Origin: Dipteris shenzhenensis
Lineage: Eukaryota; Polypodiophyta; Polypodiopsida; Gleicheniales
Reading direction: 5' to 3' (one strand)
NCBI GenBank assembly: GCA_047967505.1
Contig: CM106539.1
DNA: 64,000 bases
Shown one piece after another: positions 1 through 13,084 of the stretch. Under the pieces are notes generated by a model. That model was not told the DNA's origin. It ran no database searches and was given only the letters and a program-made list of their open reading frames with translations. Made by a program: the position numbers and the translations under genes. Position 1 is the first letter of the stretch. The number at the start of each line of letters is the position of its first letter.

Positions 1-1594
1 GGTGAGATGGGGAAGGGAACAAGAAAGCAAAAGCATGGAATCCTACACAAACAGCCGAGAGACATTCTCTCTGCTAAAGGAGGACGGAGACAAGTGTACC
101 AACCCGAGGACACAAAAAAACAAGACATGCAAAAATCAAGAAAAATGATTAAGCTCTAAGCCCTACCCCTTTGGGGGTAGGCCAAAAAAGATAGAGGGTG
201 GATCATGGGATAAGGTGACATAGTTAGGATCCTGAAAAGTTTGATTTGGCCCATTTTCAAATACATGCTTTCTTTGGCACTCAGGCACACACTTTGCCCA
301 AAGTCAACCCTCTAAGGTCCTGTTACCCCATAGACTGAATGCCATATTCAAGTGTGGGTGCGGTGTTGCCTTGAATGCACCCAATGCTAGAATGAGTCCA
401 ACAAAAGTCATTGGACTCGTTTGGCCACCGGGTGCTACATCTCTGCCCATCCAATGCTTTACATTCATTCCTTGCTACCTGCAGTCTCCAACCTCTCCCT
501 GCATCCCCTCCATGTGATGTACAACCTTTGCTTGCAACCCTTTATGTCACGTGTGGCTAGAACATGGAATGCCGATCCCACCACCTACTTTTCTGAAGGT
601 GCCACTCCTAGCATTGCATCTAGTTGTGGGAAAACATGACCTAATAAAGGAGAATCTAGATCTAACTCTAGACCTAAAAGGTTCAGAGGTGGGTTCAAGC
701 CAAACACATCAGGTTTTAGGTCAATAGAGTCAATCAATGCATCCCCTTGGGTCTAGGGTAGCTCACCTTTCAGGACCTAGGGCAATGAGTATAGTTGGAT
801 GCGAGGTTCAGGGCAACAAGACTTTTGGGCATATTTTCAGGACCAACACACTAAGGTAACAAGTTCAGACAACTCCAGGGTTGCAGGTCAAAGTGAGGGC
901 ATTGGGGTTAGATGCTCTTGGATAAGGCTTCTATTGAATCTAGCTTAGAGGTGGAATCGCTCGTTCGGCTAGGGTTGGTAGTATGCAAAGGTGATGGCAT
1001 CAAGAAATGAGTGGAAGTCAACCAAAAAATCAAAGGTCATTTCATGCCCTTGTTCCTTGCATCTTGCAAATAGCTTCTTTTCTAACACTATAAATTCGGG
1101 CTCAATGCATGAATCATTGCACTCTTGAAATCATGACAATTTAGTACTCTAGAACTTGGAGGGTTGTGCTTTGTTCCTAGGTAAAGCAATAACAAGCTAG
1201 GGAACACAAGCATTATATGTCTACCCAAATTGAGCTATATCGTTCTAACATATGGTTCATTTGGATGGTGGCAGGTAAGTGGATCTTGACCTCGGAGCCT
1301 AGACTACTTGACAGATTCGACACTTTTGTACCAAATTTGTGCTTAATTTTGCAAATTCAATATAAAGGAAAATTCTTATCTACCATTCATAGTTTGTCAT
1401 CTTTAAGCCAATGGAGGTAGAGTTATGACACCTCTAGCTAGGAACCCTACCAATTTTTTGGTTGCAATATAGTTGAAATTTATTGCATTTTAGTTTTCTC
1501 CATTATTTCAATCCATTTCTCATATGTAACTTCTATAATTATCCAAATGATCAAATTGATTATATGATTCACTTAGTAATAGAATTATTAATCT

Positions 1595-1595
<1 letters not shown>
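1..1595. other. Intergenic, no gene recognised
   Basis: Only short ORFs without recognisable motifs. I see no splice-flanked conserved exon, no RNA gene and no clear transposon terminus. Treated as unassigned intergenic DNA. Confidence 0.5.

Positions 1596-1596
<1 letters not shown>

Positions 1597-1627
<31 letters not shown>
1597..1627. repeat. (AC)n microsatellite
   Basis: Uninterrupted CA/AC dinucleotide run that abuts the left arm of the perfect inverted repeat. Confidence 0.95.
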
Positions 1628-1630
<3 letters not shown>

Positions 1631-1741
1631 TGGAATCTTTCATAGGTAAGTTCACTGCCATTCACATACGCTCGCGTGTGTGTGCACGCACACACAAGCG
1701 TATGTGAATGGCAGTGAACTTACCTATGAAAGATTCCACTA
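1628..1741. repeat. Perfect 45-bp inverted repeat (hairpin)
   Basis: The left arm at 1628-1672 is the exact reverse complement of the right arm at 1697-1741, separated by a 24-bp spacer that is itself an alternating GT/CA quasi-palindrome. A third, diverged copy of the right arm lies at about 1812-1852 (ggtaatggcagtgagctt), so the right-arm orientation occurs twice in tandem. No ORF is involved. It could be a foldback or MITE-type structure or a recent inverted duplication. Confidence 0.9.
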
Positions 1742-1852
1742 GTTTTAATTGATTAAAGTTTAATTGAAATACATAAAATTTCCATGAATTCCTATGCACG
1801 TGCATGTGTACGGTAATGGCAGTGAGCTTACTATGAAAGAATCCACTAGTTC

Positions 1853-4800
1853 TAACTCATTATAGCTCAAAGGAAATACAAACACCACGAATACATGCTC
1901 TTCCATAAAAAACATTAAATTTCCAAATGGTCTCATTACACTTTATCAGAGAGGAGCTCTTGATTCAAATGCTACTCTTGATGCCAATTCAAAGAGTAGA
2001 GCAAAGGTTCCATAGAGATGGAAGAGAGGAGAGAGTGCTTGAGTTTGTAATGTTTGGAGAGTGCTTGATCACCACTTTTTTGACGTTTACTATTGTAGTG
2101 ACATGTGTGAAAGAAGCCCTAGCCAAACCCCAATTGCCTAGCACTCCAAGTATAAAATTTCATCTAAGGGCAAGCTTTATCGAAATCAAGACTTAGATCT
2201 ACTTTCCAAGGCATAATCCATTCTTGTAGAAATGTTGAGGATTTTCTCAAATGTATACATGACCAAAAAAAAAAAAAAAAACTTAGTGCTAACCAACTTT
2301 GGGAGGATAATCTGAAGGCCACAGCTTTAGCACACTCTATCAAGTTTCTTGGAACCCATTTTGACTAGTTCTAGATTGACATGACGAGAGATACGACCAT
2401 GTTTCTAGGCTTCATTCAACATGTATGTTGAGTCAATTTTAATCAACAACCAGAAGCGCTTGAAGATTTTTGATTAGATCTCATCCATCGCTAGGGACGT
2501 GCCATTCTTGAGTTCTGGAGAGTGTCATTGGGCTCATCTCTAGTGAAAGGGAATTCCAATTTTGTAGCTATGGCAGCCTCAAGCTTGCTCTTCCATTTGT
2601 CCCAAAACATTCTTGCTCCCAGCCTACATCTACTATCTTAGAGGGGCTTCCATATAATTCTATGTAGTCCCTCAAGGAACACCTAACCAACCTTGCACAA
2701 GGAAGTCACAACAATTCCTTCCCTTGTTGCCACTCTGTTAATGTTCTCCCTAGCCTTCTCGTTGACAAATTAAAAAAAGAATTGCGAAGAGTAATCACCA
2801 TTGCTCAACCATTTTGACTTGGATTTGATTCCATCCCCTTCAACTCTCCTTCAATCCCTTGTAACTTCATCCCCTCTCAAACTTTCCTCCATTAAAAAAA
2901 CAATCTTTTTGTAATGGCATCCTTTGGGCTAAATTGAAGGCAACTAAGGAGAGCCTTCCTAGCATGCTCCATAGAAGAAATCGACCATAGTCATGCCTCA
3001 ACCCTAACTCTTCCAAACCTGATTGTAAAATGGACAACCCTCCTAATGATAGGATCCCACCATTATGTTTTAGATTGCCCTTCATGAGTACCCTCTTGCC
3101 AACACTCCTGGAGCCCTAAAAATATATGTTGCATCCTTTAGGGGGGAACATTCATCTTAAAAGGGGCAACCAATGGAGGATGTAGCATGGTTTGTAGAGA
3201 AAAACTCATATCATCAACAATTCTCTCCTCATGGGAACTTTCAAGCACCATCTCCCATCACTAGTGGCATAAAAATGGTCAATTCTAGTAGCCTTGAAGC
3301 TAGGCTGCTATTGTTTGTTCGTGTACATGAGGTTTAGGAGGTCCCTTCTAGTAGCTAGGTCTCTTCAATCTAGAAGCTTAGAGTTGGTGCTTAGTGCATC
3401 CCAAGATTTGATTTTTATTTGTCTTAGGTTGAGAGTAGTTCTCCTCACACATTCCACCATATTCCATCACAAATTCCACCATATTCCATCCCACATTAAG
3501 AGTAGGCCTCGTCACACATTCCACCATATTCCATCCCTAATGATGGTGAAAGTTCCGCTTCGTCCTATTGTCAACCCTGCCACTATGTTTCCCTTCTTGC
3601 CAAGATGTTAAGCATGGCCACATGGAAAAGCGACAACCCTTTTTGGTTACCTATAGCTTCAAATATATTCCTCCTTGGTCCCAAGCTTTTTTTATTGTTC
3701 TTATTCCTTCTTCAAGAGTATGTAAAATCCCCTAAAACTCTAATAAAGGCTATGAATGTACATAGAGTACTTGGAAAAGGACTCCTCGAACAATCTTTAC
3801 CTCTTGTGAGAACGGTGACATCATACTAGCTCTTCTTCGACATTACTATATGAAGGCTCTAATTTTCATAAGCCCACATAAGTTCTCGAGTTCCACAATG
3901 CCATTCTGTAGAGGATAGCTTCATTGGTGGTGTTTTGTGTTGGGCTGACTAGTCTCATAAAAGGGCATACTTGCTCTCTTTGCTATTCCTTGGCATCTTC
4001 TTCTACCCATGGCCAAGGCTTGGGTCTATTTGCACCCTTGTAGCCATGTAGTTTCTTATGTGTACAAGACAAGGTACCCTTAGCATCTTTCTCATCTCTC
4101 TTGCAAGGAACATCATTGAGAGAAGGGGAAAAAAAAAGCAAGAGAGGAAGGGGATCTTTGAAGAGGAGATCTCCTTCTTAGAAAATATCCTTGGAAAGCA
4201 TCATGCTTGGAGGTACACTTCATACCTACACCTGCAATACAAGGGTCAAAATAGGAATTTTAAATAAAAAAATCTTTACTTTTCCCACACAGGCCACATC
4301 TTTAGATCTCTTAGCATTAGATTAAACCACATTCTTTAAAAAAATTACAAATGGGGTTAGTCCACACCCTCAAATGAGGAGTTAGGATCATTTCTTTAAA
4401 TCCCAAGGGGGCTAGTTGACACCCTTAAGAGACAAGTGAAAAAAGGGGGTGGCGTGCACACCCTTGATTTTTATTAGAAAGATTTCAAAAATTCCATGTC
4501 ACGAGCCATGAGTTGTTACTTTGTGCTATCCAACCAACATAAAGGGGATTAGTCACAAGAAATTAGGGCATAGATAAGGTTAATAGGTTTAAAGAGAGTG
4601 GAAGATGGAAGTAAATACAAGATAGAGATTACATGGATGTTGCCAACAAGACATACAAATAAATGGAAGGCCACTACATAAAATAAAGGCAACAAGAAAA
4701 ATGTTATCTTTAAGCTTTTTCACCTTTTAAGAAATTAATTAAAAAGTTGATAAAGACCATAGGATAGTTTCACTTAAGGAAGGATTGAATCAATTAACAG

Positions 4801-5230
4801 AAAAAATAACTTAAATAACTTTTTGCCATTGATCAAGGGGCACTTTCATCTACTGGTGCATAATCTTGCTAAGGGTATCTCTAGAGCCTCTAAATCATCC
4901 TTTCTATGCTGATTTGTTTCCAGAATTTTTTGTCCCACGCTTGAGGAGAGCATCTTATGGAAAAGCTTGCACTTGAAACAATTCAATGATTTTGGTTAGC
5001 CCTTGGTGGGACAAGAAAAGGTAGGCATAAGAGCCCTAATGGCATAAAACATTTCAAATGTCATTGATAGATGATGGCGTATACCATACCACTGATAGAT
5101 GTTGGCCCATACTTGGGGGATGTTAGATGATGGCCCATACCCCTGCTTCCTTGCTTGGTGGGTTGTGATAGTATTTAAGTACCTATCAATGATATAGGTA
5201 GAGGAGATATTACGTATCTCTTTTTATTGC
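1853..5230. other. Intergenic, unassigned; local short repeats
   Basis: No gene recognised. A poly-A tract lies near 2265-2281. At 3440-3535 the motif cacattccaccatattcca recurs three times as a short degenerate tandem. ORFs here are short and featureless on both strands. Confidence 0.45.
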
Positions 5231-5602
5231 TTGCAAGAATTTCTACACCAGCCCCAAGAACCCCTCTTTCAGGGCAGAGAGAGAGAGAGAGAGAGATCCA
5301 TTCAGAGCCCTCTTGGTCTCCAAAACTCTCTTAATGCAGGCTACAAGCCTACAACATTGTTCTTTATAAGGGGATGTTGTGCATTGAAGCAACATGTTTT
5401 TTACACACATTAGTTTAGCTCAGTAATTTGTCACATGCGTGCGCACATGCACACACACACACACACCCCTCCCCCCCCCCCTTTTTACTTATTTCATAGT
5501 TAGTTTTAATTATAGCATTTCGGACCTATACTTTTAAATGCTGCATACCCCCTAACCCCTTAAATGACACTTAGAAAATCATGGTGAACCTTTTATAAGT
5601 TT

Positions 5603-5636
<34 letters not shown>

Positions 5637-5943
5637 TATTGCTTCTAAAACCTAACATGATACAATCTACCAAGTATATCTTTACTCTATGCATCTATGA
5701 ACAATATATACACCCACGCATATGTATACTGACACATAGACCTACCCACATACGTACTCTCACGAGTTCCCCCCCAACCACCCACACCGCTCCACTACAC
5801 ACTACCTTGCCCTAGCATGTGCCTACGCAAAGCTCTTGAGCTAATGTATAAAGGTAAACACTTCCTCCTCCCTTGATGCATGCAATTGCACTATGTACTA
5901 CCTATCCCACCACCTATGAACTCATTTAAAGGCTCTCATTTTC
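5231..5943. repeat. Cluster of simple repeats
   Basis: Contains a (GA)n run at about 5277-5296, an (AC)n run at about 5449-5466 followed by a C-rich run, and a compound (AC)n(AT)n run at about 5603-5635. No coding signal seen. Confidence 0.8.
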
Positions 5944-6196
5944 GATGTGGAGATGTGGATTGAGGATATCCACAAGGAGAGATGTGGATGAAAGGATCCC
6001 ACATGTGTTGACTATTCAAAGGGCACTCTCTATATAAGAGGCCTATCATGTATTGTTGATATAGCACATTTGCAATAGATTGACTGTTTCATACTTCATT
6101 TATCTCTCCCCATGGCTTTTCGTATTGGGTTTGATCCTCCGTGATCTTTATGTTCATTAAGTGACAGATTAGGCTAGTACGATCCGCACTTTGTCA
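5944..6196 (+). repeat. Left (5') LTR, 5'-truncated
   Basis: Aligns with 8506-8758 of the right LTR with few differences and ends in CA immediately before the primer-binding site. Contains a TATA box (tatataa, about 6031) that would start element transcription, in the context ctctctatataagagg. Sequence upstream of 5944 does not match the right LTR, so the first ~94 bp are missing. Confidence 0.88.
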
Positions 6197-6208
6197 TGGT
6201 ATCAGAGC
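6197..6208 (+). promoter_or_regulatory. Primer-binding site (initiator tRNA-Met type)
   Basis: tggtatcagagc directly follows the terminal CA of the left LTR. This is the well-known plant LTR-retrotransposon minus-strand priming site complementary to the 3' end of initiator methionine tRNA. Confidence 0.9.
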
Positions 6209-7450
6209 GTAGGTCTAGTCTCCTAGATTAGTTAAAGGCTTGCCTTAGGAGCACATGTTTTCTCCTAGGTTAGTTGTAGTTTTAGAATGAGAGAATTCCG
6301 TCCACCTTAAGGAATTCCGTCCATTGAATGAAAATTCCAGTCATTGCTTTGAGATATTTAGGTCATTGCATATGAGTAATAGAGAGGGAGAAAGAACCCA
6401 AAGCTCTATCTACAACCATCCTTCAACAAACGACTCTTGCAATAGTTGTGCCAAGCATACAAGAGGCATCACCACAACAATAGCTTCGGCAACCCCTGCA
6501 AAAGCAACCTGCAATAACAAGCCTCATAGCCTTACAACAAGCATAGCAAGCTCTAGCGGCTCCTACGACTTCATCAACCGCAAGTTTGCTGTGTTTATGT
6601 ATTGTTATTCATAGCATAGCTGAGAAGAGCATCAAGCAAAGAGCCACGAGCCTCCAAGCAACTCAGCAAGGCAGTCGGGAAGCGGTCAAGTAGCCTCACG
6701 CGCAGGCTTAACGCTCTCCAATGATGCAACTTGCCTCAACAAAAAGATAGCCAAAGCTTCATCAACCTTAAGCTAAGTGTTGTGCCAGCCCATGTCGACT
6801 CGTCCATAACTTAGCTGGTGGCCTTCGGTGCTATTGCCGTCCCTGTCACGACAAAATATGTAGACATGGCTCTGACTGCTCTTCAACGAATGCTCCCACA
6901 ACTAAGCCACGGCTCACCAACGTATAGCACTCAGACAGCCATCTTCGACTCCTACTGCACCATCTACAAGGTCTACCTCCAAAGCAAAAGGCGCAATAGC
7001 CACAACAAATGAGTTGTCACCTATACCCTCTCCAGCCCTCCAAATGTAGCTAGCCAACATGCTTAGCAAAAAGCAGCCGGCCTCCTCCAACTACGACTCC
7101 CAACAGATGCAACAAGCCTCTGCAAATGCAAGAGGGGCGATGGCAAGGAGAGTCAATTTCATCAAGGGGCAGACCCCTCCCATCTATTATTGTTGTGAAA
7201 GGAACGTTGATGGCGATCACTGTGCGTTGTCTGCAATGAGGCCATAGACATCTGTGAGGCTTGCGATCTCACCAATTCCAAGTCTCTTTGAGCTTCTCTC
7301 ACAATTCAAGGATGGGAAGGAAGAGGCAAAGGCTCTGCGAGTCAGGGAGGGAGAGAGCTGCTCTCGCAACTCGAGAGAACTCCGTTAGCCCCAATCCAAG
7401 CCAGACTCTGTAGAAGTCTTAGTGCCATGAAGCATAGCTGAGAGGCTCCC

Positions 7451-7597
7451 ATGGCAAATATTCGTGCACCAGTTTTTTGTGTCGCAGCGACTCCAACTCT
7501 GTCATCGAAATCCGACCGCGGCATTTGCAGAGAAGCTTCAAAGCTTCCACTTTTTCTAAGGTTCTTTAAAAAAGCCATGTGGCAGGATAAGGCTTAA
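7451..7597 (+). CDS. Small ORF inside LTR element, possible captured transit-peptide fragment
   Basis: An ATG-initiated 48-codon frame begins with residues MANIRAPVFCVAATPTLSSK and is rich in Ala, Ser, Thr and basic residues, resembling a plastid transit peptide more than any retroelement protein. It lies in a GC-richer patch of the internal region. No recognisable mature domain follows before the stop. It may be a piece of a host gene picked up by the element, or chance. There is no splice or expression evidence. Confidence 0.25.
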   Translation: MANIRAPVFCVAATPTLSSKSDRGICREASKLPLFLRFFKKAMWQDKA

Positions 7598-7789
7598 TTC
7601 TGGTTAAGTTAATCCAACCATAGTGAACCTTGGTTAGTTTGGTGTGGCTAGTCAACTTAACCTGGGTAGGATTCACCTTGGTCAGCAAGTGGTTAGGGTT
7701 CGTTAATATGCCACCTAAGCACATAGCCCTTACTAAGCATAGTTTGGAATGTAGCATATGAATCCCTGTGCCACATCATCAAAGGCCCT

Positions 7790-8179
7790 CTTCTTCACAT
7801 AAACTTCGACAAGCCGTAACTTGCAATCCAGGAGGAATTTGCACATGCTCTAAAAAGGAAAAGTGATCTTCTTTTTGAGCTCTATGCGCTGTTAAGTCAA
7901 AATCATTGTTAGCAATTAGACACTGCCAATATTGAAAGAAATCAATTGGTAAGACCTTTGCAACAAATGACAAATCAAAGCATGAATGCATACATCATGC
8001 CGAAATCACAAGTGCATGAGATGACCATAGCACAAAGCATGGCATCCACACATAAGGCATCAAGGCACATGGAAGAACAAAGCATCATGCATGAAGCTAT
8101 ACAAGGAAGAAGATTGCAGATTGAAGAACGAGCAAGTCAACTACACAGCATCGTCATCAAGCCATCAGCCAAAAGGTGA
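7790..8179 (+). other. Internal region shared by both LTR elements, with a small ORF
   Basis: The frame at 7946-8179 encodes 77 residues including RPLQQMTNQSMNAYIM and MTIAQSMASTHKASRHM. The same protein segment is encoded by the minus strand at 10897-11208, so this is the conserved internal segment of the LTR family. I do not recognise a Gag, protease or polymerase signature. Composition is Met/Gln/Ser-rich. It may be a remnant of a gag-like ORF or simply homologous non-coding sequence that happens to stay open. Confidence 0.5.
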
Positions 8180-8411
8180 CATCAATGGAATGTATTGAGA
8201 AACAAAAACCTTGCCAACCTTGCCCATATGTTTTATAAATCAAACCTGACCACCTGAGAGTAGCTATGAAATCTCCCAGGGGAGGTATTGACATGTAGAA
8301 ACCACACTTGACCACCTTAAGTAGCAATGCATGCACTAAGGGGAGGCGATGGAATGTAACTCACATCTGACCGCCTTGCAGTAGCCAAAGGATCATGACA
8401 CCAAGGGGAGG

Positions 8412-8758
8412 TGTTGAGATATGGTGCCATGAGCACATAGATTAAAGGGCAAAGGTATGTGATAAGGAATGTATTAAAGTATCCACCCTAGGATGTGGAC
8501 TACATGATGTGGAGATGTGGATTGAGGATATCCACAAGGAGAGATGTGGATGAAAGGATCCCACATGTGTTGACTATTCAAAGGGCACTCTCTATATAAG
8601 AGGCCTATCATGTATTGTTGATATAGCACATTTGCAATAGATTGACTGTTTCATACTTCATTTATCTCTCCCCATGGCTTTTCATATTTGATTTGATCCT
8701 CCGTGATCTTTATTATCATTAAGTGATAGATTAGGCTAGTACGATACGCACTTTGTCA
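8412..8758 (+). repeat. Right (3') LTR
   Basis: Begins TGTTGAG after the purine tract (caaggggaggtg, about 8400-8411) and ends TTTGTCA. About 347 bp, with the TATA box at about 8593. The first ~250 bp (U3 and R) match the LTRs of the minus-strand element at 10338-10685 and 12646-13030, but the last ~130 bp (U5) do not. Confidence 0.88.
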
Positions 8759-10337
8759 TATCCTATCAAAGATAGATGCAAAACAAAAATCATTTCAAAC
8801 TATCGGCCACATTTCACAATGCAAATAGTGTCCTCAAATAATCTATACCTATCTTCTTAAATTATGTGTATCATAATTTAATTTCACATAAGAAGCTACT
8901 GAATGCTATTCATCCTAAAGCATGGCAAGTGAATTCTACATAAATAATAGTAGAATTTGTACGTCATATTCCAATAAATATCATATAAAATGGTATTTAT
9001 TGATTCTATTATTTGCATATATACATGGATCATATGGGTGTTTGAGATGCTAAATAGTATACTTATTACCATCCTAATCAACAAGATCCAATCAACCTCT
9101 CTTGGCACCAGAAACCTACACAAGGGGCTCAATAACACTACCCACAATCAAAGTATCATTATCAAAAGAGAAGCATGTATGCCCATTTGCCAAGAATTCT
9201 CTGATGAGAGGTACAATATCACATCCCATGTCCATTCATAGGCCACCTAGAGGACACAAAAGGATCATTATCAAAAGAGAAGTATGTATGCCCATTTGTC
9301 AAGAATTCTCTGATGAGATGTACAATACCGCATCCCATGTCTATTCATGGGCCACCTAGAGGACACAAAGGATCAAAATACATTCAATGAAACTAGTGGA
9401 TCCCTTAATCCTTATTTAAAATGCATGGTGGATGATGCTCTAGGTTTCTATACCTCAAGCCTGATAATGAGTCCACTAGCTACTCATTTTTTGTATATTT
9501 AACTTCTCAAAGGTAGGTTTAATGTATACACTAAATATTGGAGGTGTATGACCTAATTGCATCAGAAAGACAAGCACTAGGGAACAACTTGAAACATTGA
9601 GGAAGCTATATCAAATGCATTTGATCTCTTACATCACGCAATGATTCAAAGGAAGGAGCTTTCTAAACAACATATCTTCTCCTTCTTGTTTAGCTAACCA
9701 TGTAGAATTTTATCTAGAACAATACGCAATGATCCACTCCAATAATTGCATGCAAACATATCATTCCATATATGTAATGAATTCTCCTTCATAGGCACAA
9801 TTTTCATATAGATAAAGAGCATCCATGCTTAAACTCTTAAATAGTATCGAACTACAATAAAGTATTTCCTACCATCGTGCTAATGGGCAAATAAGGAGTA
9901 GCAACCATCTGATCATCTATTATTGTTGCAATCACAACCATGCCACACCTTAAGTGATACTTTGTGAGATGGTACCATGTAGGTATACCATCTCCACACA
10001 TCTCAAAGCCAGGGGGAAAGTCAAGAAACACATTACTTGCATGTAAGCAGTAGCAGCTAGGTGAAAGCATGGTAAGGTGGATAGAAATTGCATGTCCCAG
10101 ACATTAGCAAAGTCCAATCCCATGGCAATTTAATCCCCAAATACTCAATTATGTCTCCATGACATACAATGATATCCATAGGTGAAAAATGATAAATTAC
10201 ATAAGTGGTGATCTCTTCCACAACAACTTCACTCCTATGATATTACTAACAAAAATGTAATTTAATCTCACAATATTATAAATAGAGAATCGTCATTATG
10301 TTAAAATCATAAATGTCCCAACAAAAAGGAGAAATTC
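8759..10337. other. Intergenic with a 109-bp tandem duplication
   Basis: At 9150-9375 a unit containing atcattatcaaaagagaag occurs twice in tandem with a period of 109 bp and a few percent divergence. No gene, transposon core domain or RNA gene recognised in the rest. Confidence 0.6.
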
Positions 10338-10685
10338 CTAAGGTGGATGGAACCTATGTGGACACATGATGAAGAGAGTGCTCATGACATGTACGTCAAG
10401 TCAATTAGGTTCCAAGATAGATTAGCTTGGACTCATAAACAAAATCTTGAGTGAATGTGCATTTCTTCTCTTGTACTCAACAATACATGATAGGCCTCTT
10501 ATATAGAGAGTGCCCTTTGAATAGTCAACACATGTGGGATCCTTTCATCCACATCTCTCCTTGTGAATATCCTCAATCCACATCTCCACATCATGTAGTC
10601 CACATCCTAGGGTGGCTACTTTAATACATTCCTATACTATACCTTAGCCTGTAATTATGTGCTCATGGCACCACAACTCTCAACA
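10338..10685 (-). repeat. 3' LTR of minus-strand element
   Basis: Reverse complement begins TGTTGAG next to the purine tract. TATA box at about 10499-10505 on the minus strand. It matches 12683-13030 closely. The outer end differs from the 5' LTR because the final ~37 bp have been lost or replaced. Confidence 0.85.
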
Positions 10686-12120
10686 CCTCCCCTTGGTGCC
10701 ATGATCCCTTGGCTACTGCAAGGTGCTCGGATGTGAGTTATATTCCATCACCTCCCCTTAGTGCATGCATTGCTACGTAAGGTGGTCAAGTGTGGTTTTT
10801 ACATGTCAATACCTCCGTTGGGTGCTTTCATAGCTACTCTCAAGTGGTTAGGTTTGATTTACAAAATATAGGCAAGGTTGGCAAGGTTTTTGTTTCTCAA
10901 TACATGTTCTTGTCATTCTGCTCATGGCTTGATGTATCTTGATGCATAATGCTTTGTTCTACCATGTGCCTTGATGCTTTATGTGTGGATGCCATGCTTT
11001 GTGCTATGGTCATCTCATACACTTGTGCTTTTGGCATGCTTATGATAATGATGTGTGCATTCATGCTTTGATTTGTCATTTGTTGCAAAGGTCTTGCCAG
11101 TTGATTTCTTTCAATATTGGCAGTGTCTAATTGCATACAATGATTTTGACTTGACAGGCACGTAGAGCTCAAAAAGGCGATCACTTTTTCTTTTTGAAGT
11201 GTGTGCAAATTCTTTCAGGATTGCAAGTTATGGATTGTTGAAGTTTATGTGAAGAAGAGGGCCTTTGATGATGTGGCACAAGAATTCACATGTTGAATTC
11301 CATACTATGCTTAGCAAGGGACTCTGTGCTTAGGTGGCATTGTGGTGACTGTGCATGCTTATGTGGCATAATTAACCCTAACTCTAACCAGGGTCAGTTA
11401 CGTTAACCAGACCAGGATTGAACCTTATCTGCCACGTGGCAAAACTTTGACCAAAGAATTAAACCTAACCTAGAATTAACCACAGTCTTCCACGTGGCTT
11501 TTCCTAAGGTCTGAGACCTTGGAGAAGCGCAAAAACGACGATGACGTGTTGATTTGGGAGGCTATGTAGCATCGAAAATGAGGCATCGTTGTTGGAGTAG
11601 GAGAGCTTGTAGGTGCTCATTGCTCGTTGTCTAGAGCCCTGTTGGCGCTCACATTAGAGAAAGCTGCCCGTCGGCTTGGAGCGGCTCATCTAAGGAAGGC
11701 TGAGGATGCGCCGTTCGTTCAGTGCTGCAGGTAGCTTGGACTTTGGCTAGCTATGTTAAAGCCTCAGGAGCTACAGCCCATGGCTATAGAACGTGGAGGA
11801 GCGGGAGCTGCAGTGCAGAAGGCATTATTGGAGAGGTCACTCTGCAGTCTAGTGAGAGGTAGCTGGAGCGCTACTGAACTGCTGTGGCTAGAGCTGGCTT
11901 ATCAGTTGGAGGTGTAGAGGCCTCAACAAGCTACTTGGAGATGAGCATTGATGAGCGTTGAGCAGGCTTTGCAGATGATGAAGCTTGGGATGCATGTGGC
12001 TGTCTACTGGCCTGTTGAGTCACCTTGATGAATGGAGCGCCTATGGAGCAAGGGAGCCCTGTGGTGTTATTGCAAGGCTTGCTGGGAGTTCGGAGTTTCT
12101 ATTGCAAATAGGTAGTTGTT

Positions 12121-12435
<315 letters not shown>

Positions 12436-12633
12436 CAATGGAAATTTCCTCACCTGAGAAGAAGAAGAAGAAAAGGGCAAAAGAAATTCTCTCACAATGG
12501 AAATGAACCCAAGGAGTATCTCTCTCAAAACTAGAAGTGATAAACTCTCTAAACTTACATTCTGAAACTAATCTAGGAATGGAAGCAATCCTAGTGAACT
12601 ACTAATGAGCTAAACTAGGAGAGCTAAGCCTAT

Positions 12634-12645
12634 GCTCTGATACCA
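12634..12645 (-). promoter_or_regulatory. Primer-binding site of minus-strand element
   Basis: The reverse complement reads tggtatcagagc, directly adjoining the CA terminus of the 5' LTR, and is identical to the site of the plus-strand element. Confidence 0.9.
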
Positions 12646-13030
12646 TGACAAAACATGTGTGCCTCAGAATCTATGGAGCACTCTAAGGTGGATGGAACCT
12701 ATGCGGAGACATGATGAAGAGAGTGCTCATGACATGTACCTCAAGTCAATTAGGTTCCAAGATAGATTAGCTTGGACTCATTAACAGAATCTTGAGTGAA
12801 TGTGCATTTCTTCTCTTGTACTCAACAATACATGATAGGCCTCTTATATAGAGAGTGCCCTTTGAATAGTCAACACTTGTGGGATCCTTTCATCCACATC
12901 TCTCCTTGTGGATATCCTCAATCCACATCTCCACATCATGTAGTCCACATCCTAGGGTGGCTACTTTAATACATTCCTATACCATACCTTAGCCTCTAAT
13001 TATGTGCTCATGGCACCATAACTCTCAACA
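12646..13030 (-). repeat. 5' LTR of minus-strand element
   Basis: 385 bp. The reverse complement starts TGTTGAGAG and ends TTTGTCA. TATA box at 12844-12850 on the minus strand. The U3/R portion is shared with the plus-strand element, but U5 is a different sequence shared only with 10338-10470. Confidence 0.88.
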
Positions 13031-13084
13031 ATTTTATCTGCATAATTGTTGTATCCTTATGCACAACCAAAAATATATCATAAT

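Larger units (their letters stand above)
5944..8758 (+). mobile_element. Non-autonomous LTR retrotransposon, plus strand
   Basis: A 5'-truncated left LTR (5944-6196) and a complete right LTR (8412-8758) bracket about 2.2 kb. A methionine-tRNA-type primer-binding site follows the left LTR directly and a purine tract precedes the right LTR. No reverse transcriptase, integrase or protease motif is visible inside, so it would depend on another element for movement. Its internal 3' part (about 7790-8180) matches the internal part of the minus-strand element at about 10890-11240, and both contain the ORF segment with residues RPLQQMTNQSMNA. The left LTR lacks its first ~94 bp, so a target-site duplication cannot be tested. 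Confidence 0.85.

Noticed and set aside
2230-2830. Possible LINE or other reverse-transcriptase relic on the minus strand (segment reading RMFWDKWKSKLEAAIATKLE)
   Set aside because: The fragment has a faint similarity to linker regions of plant LINEs, but stops are dense and none of the diagnostic polymerase or endonuclease motifs are present.
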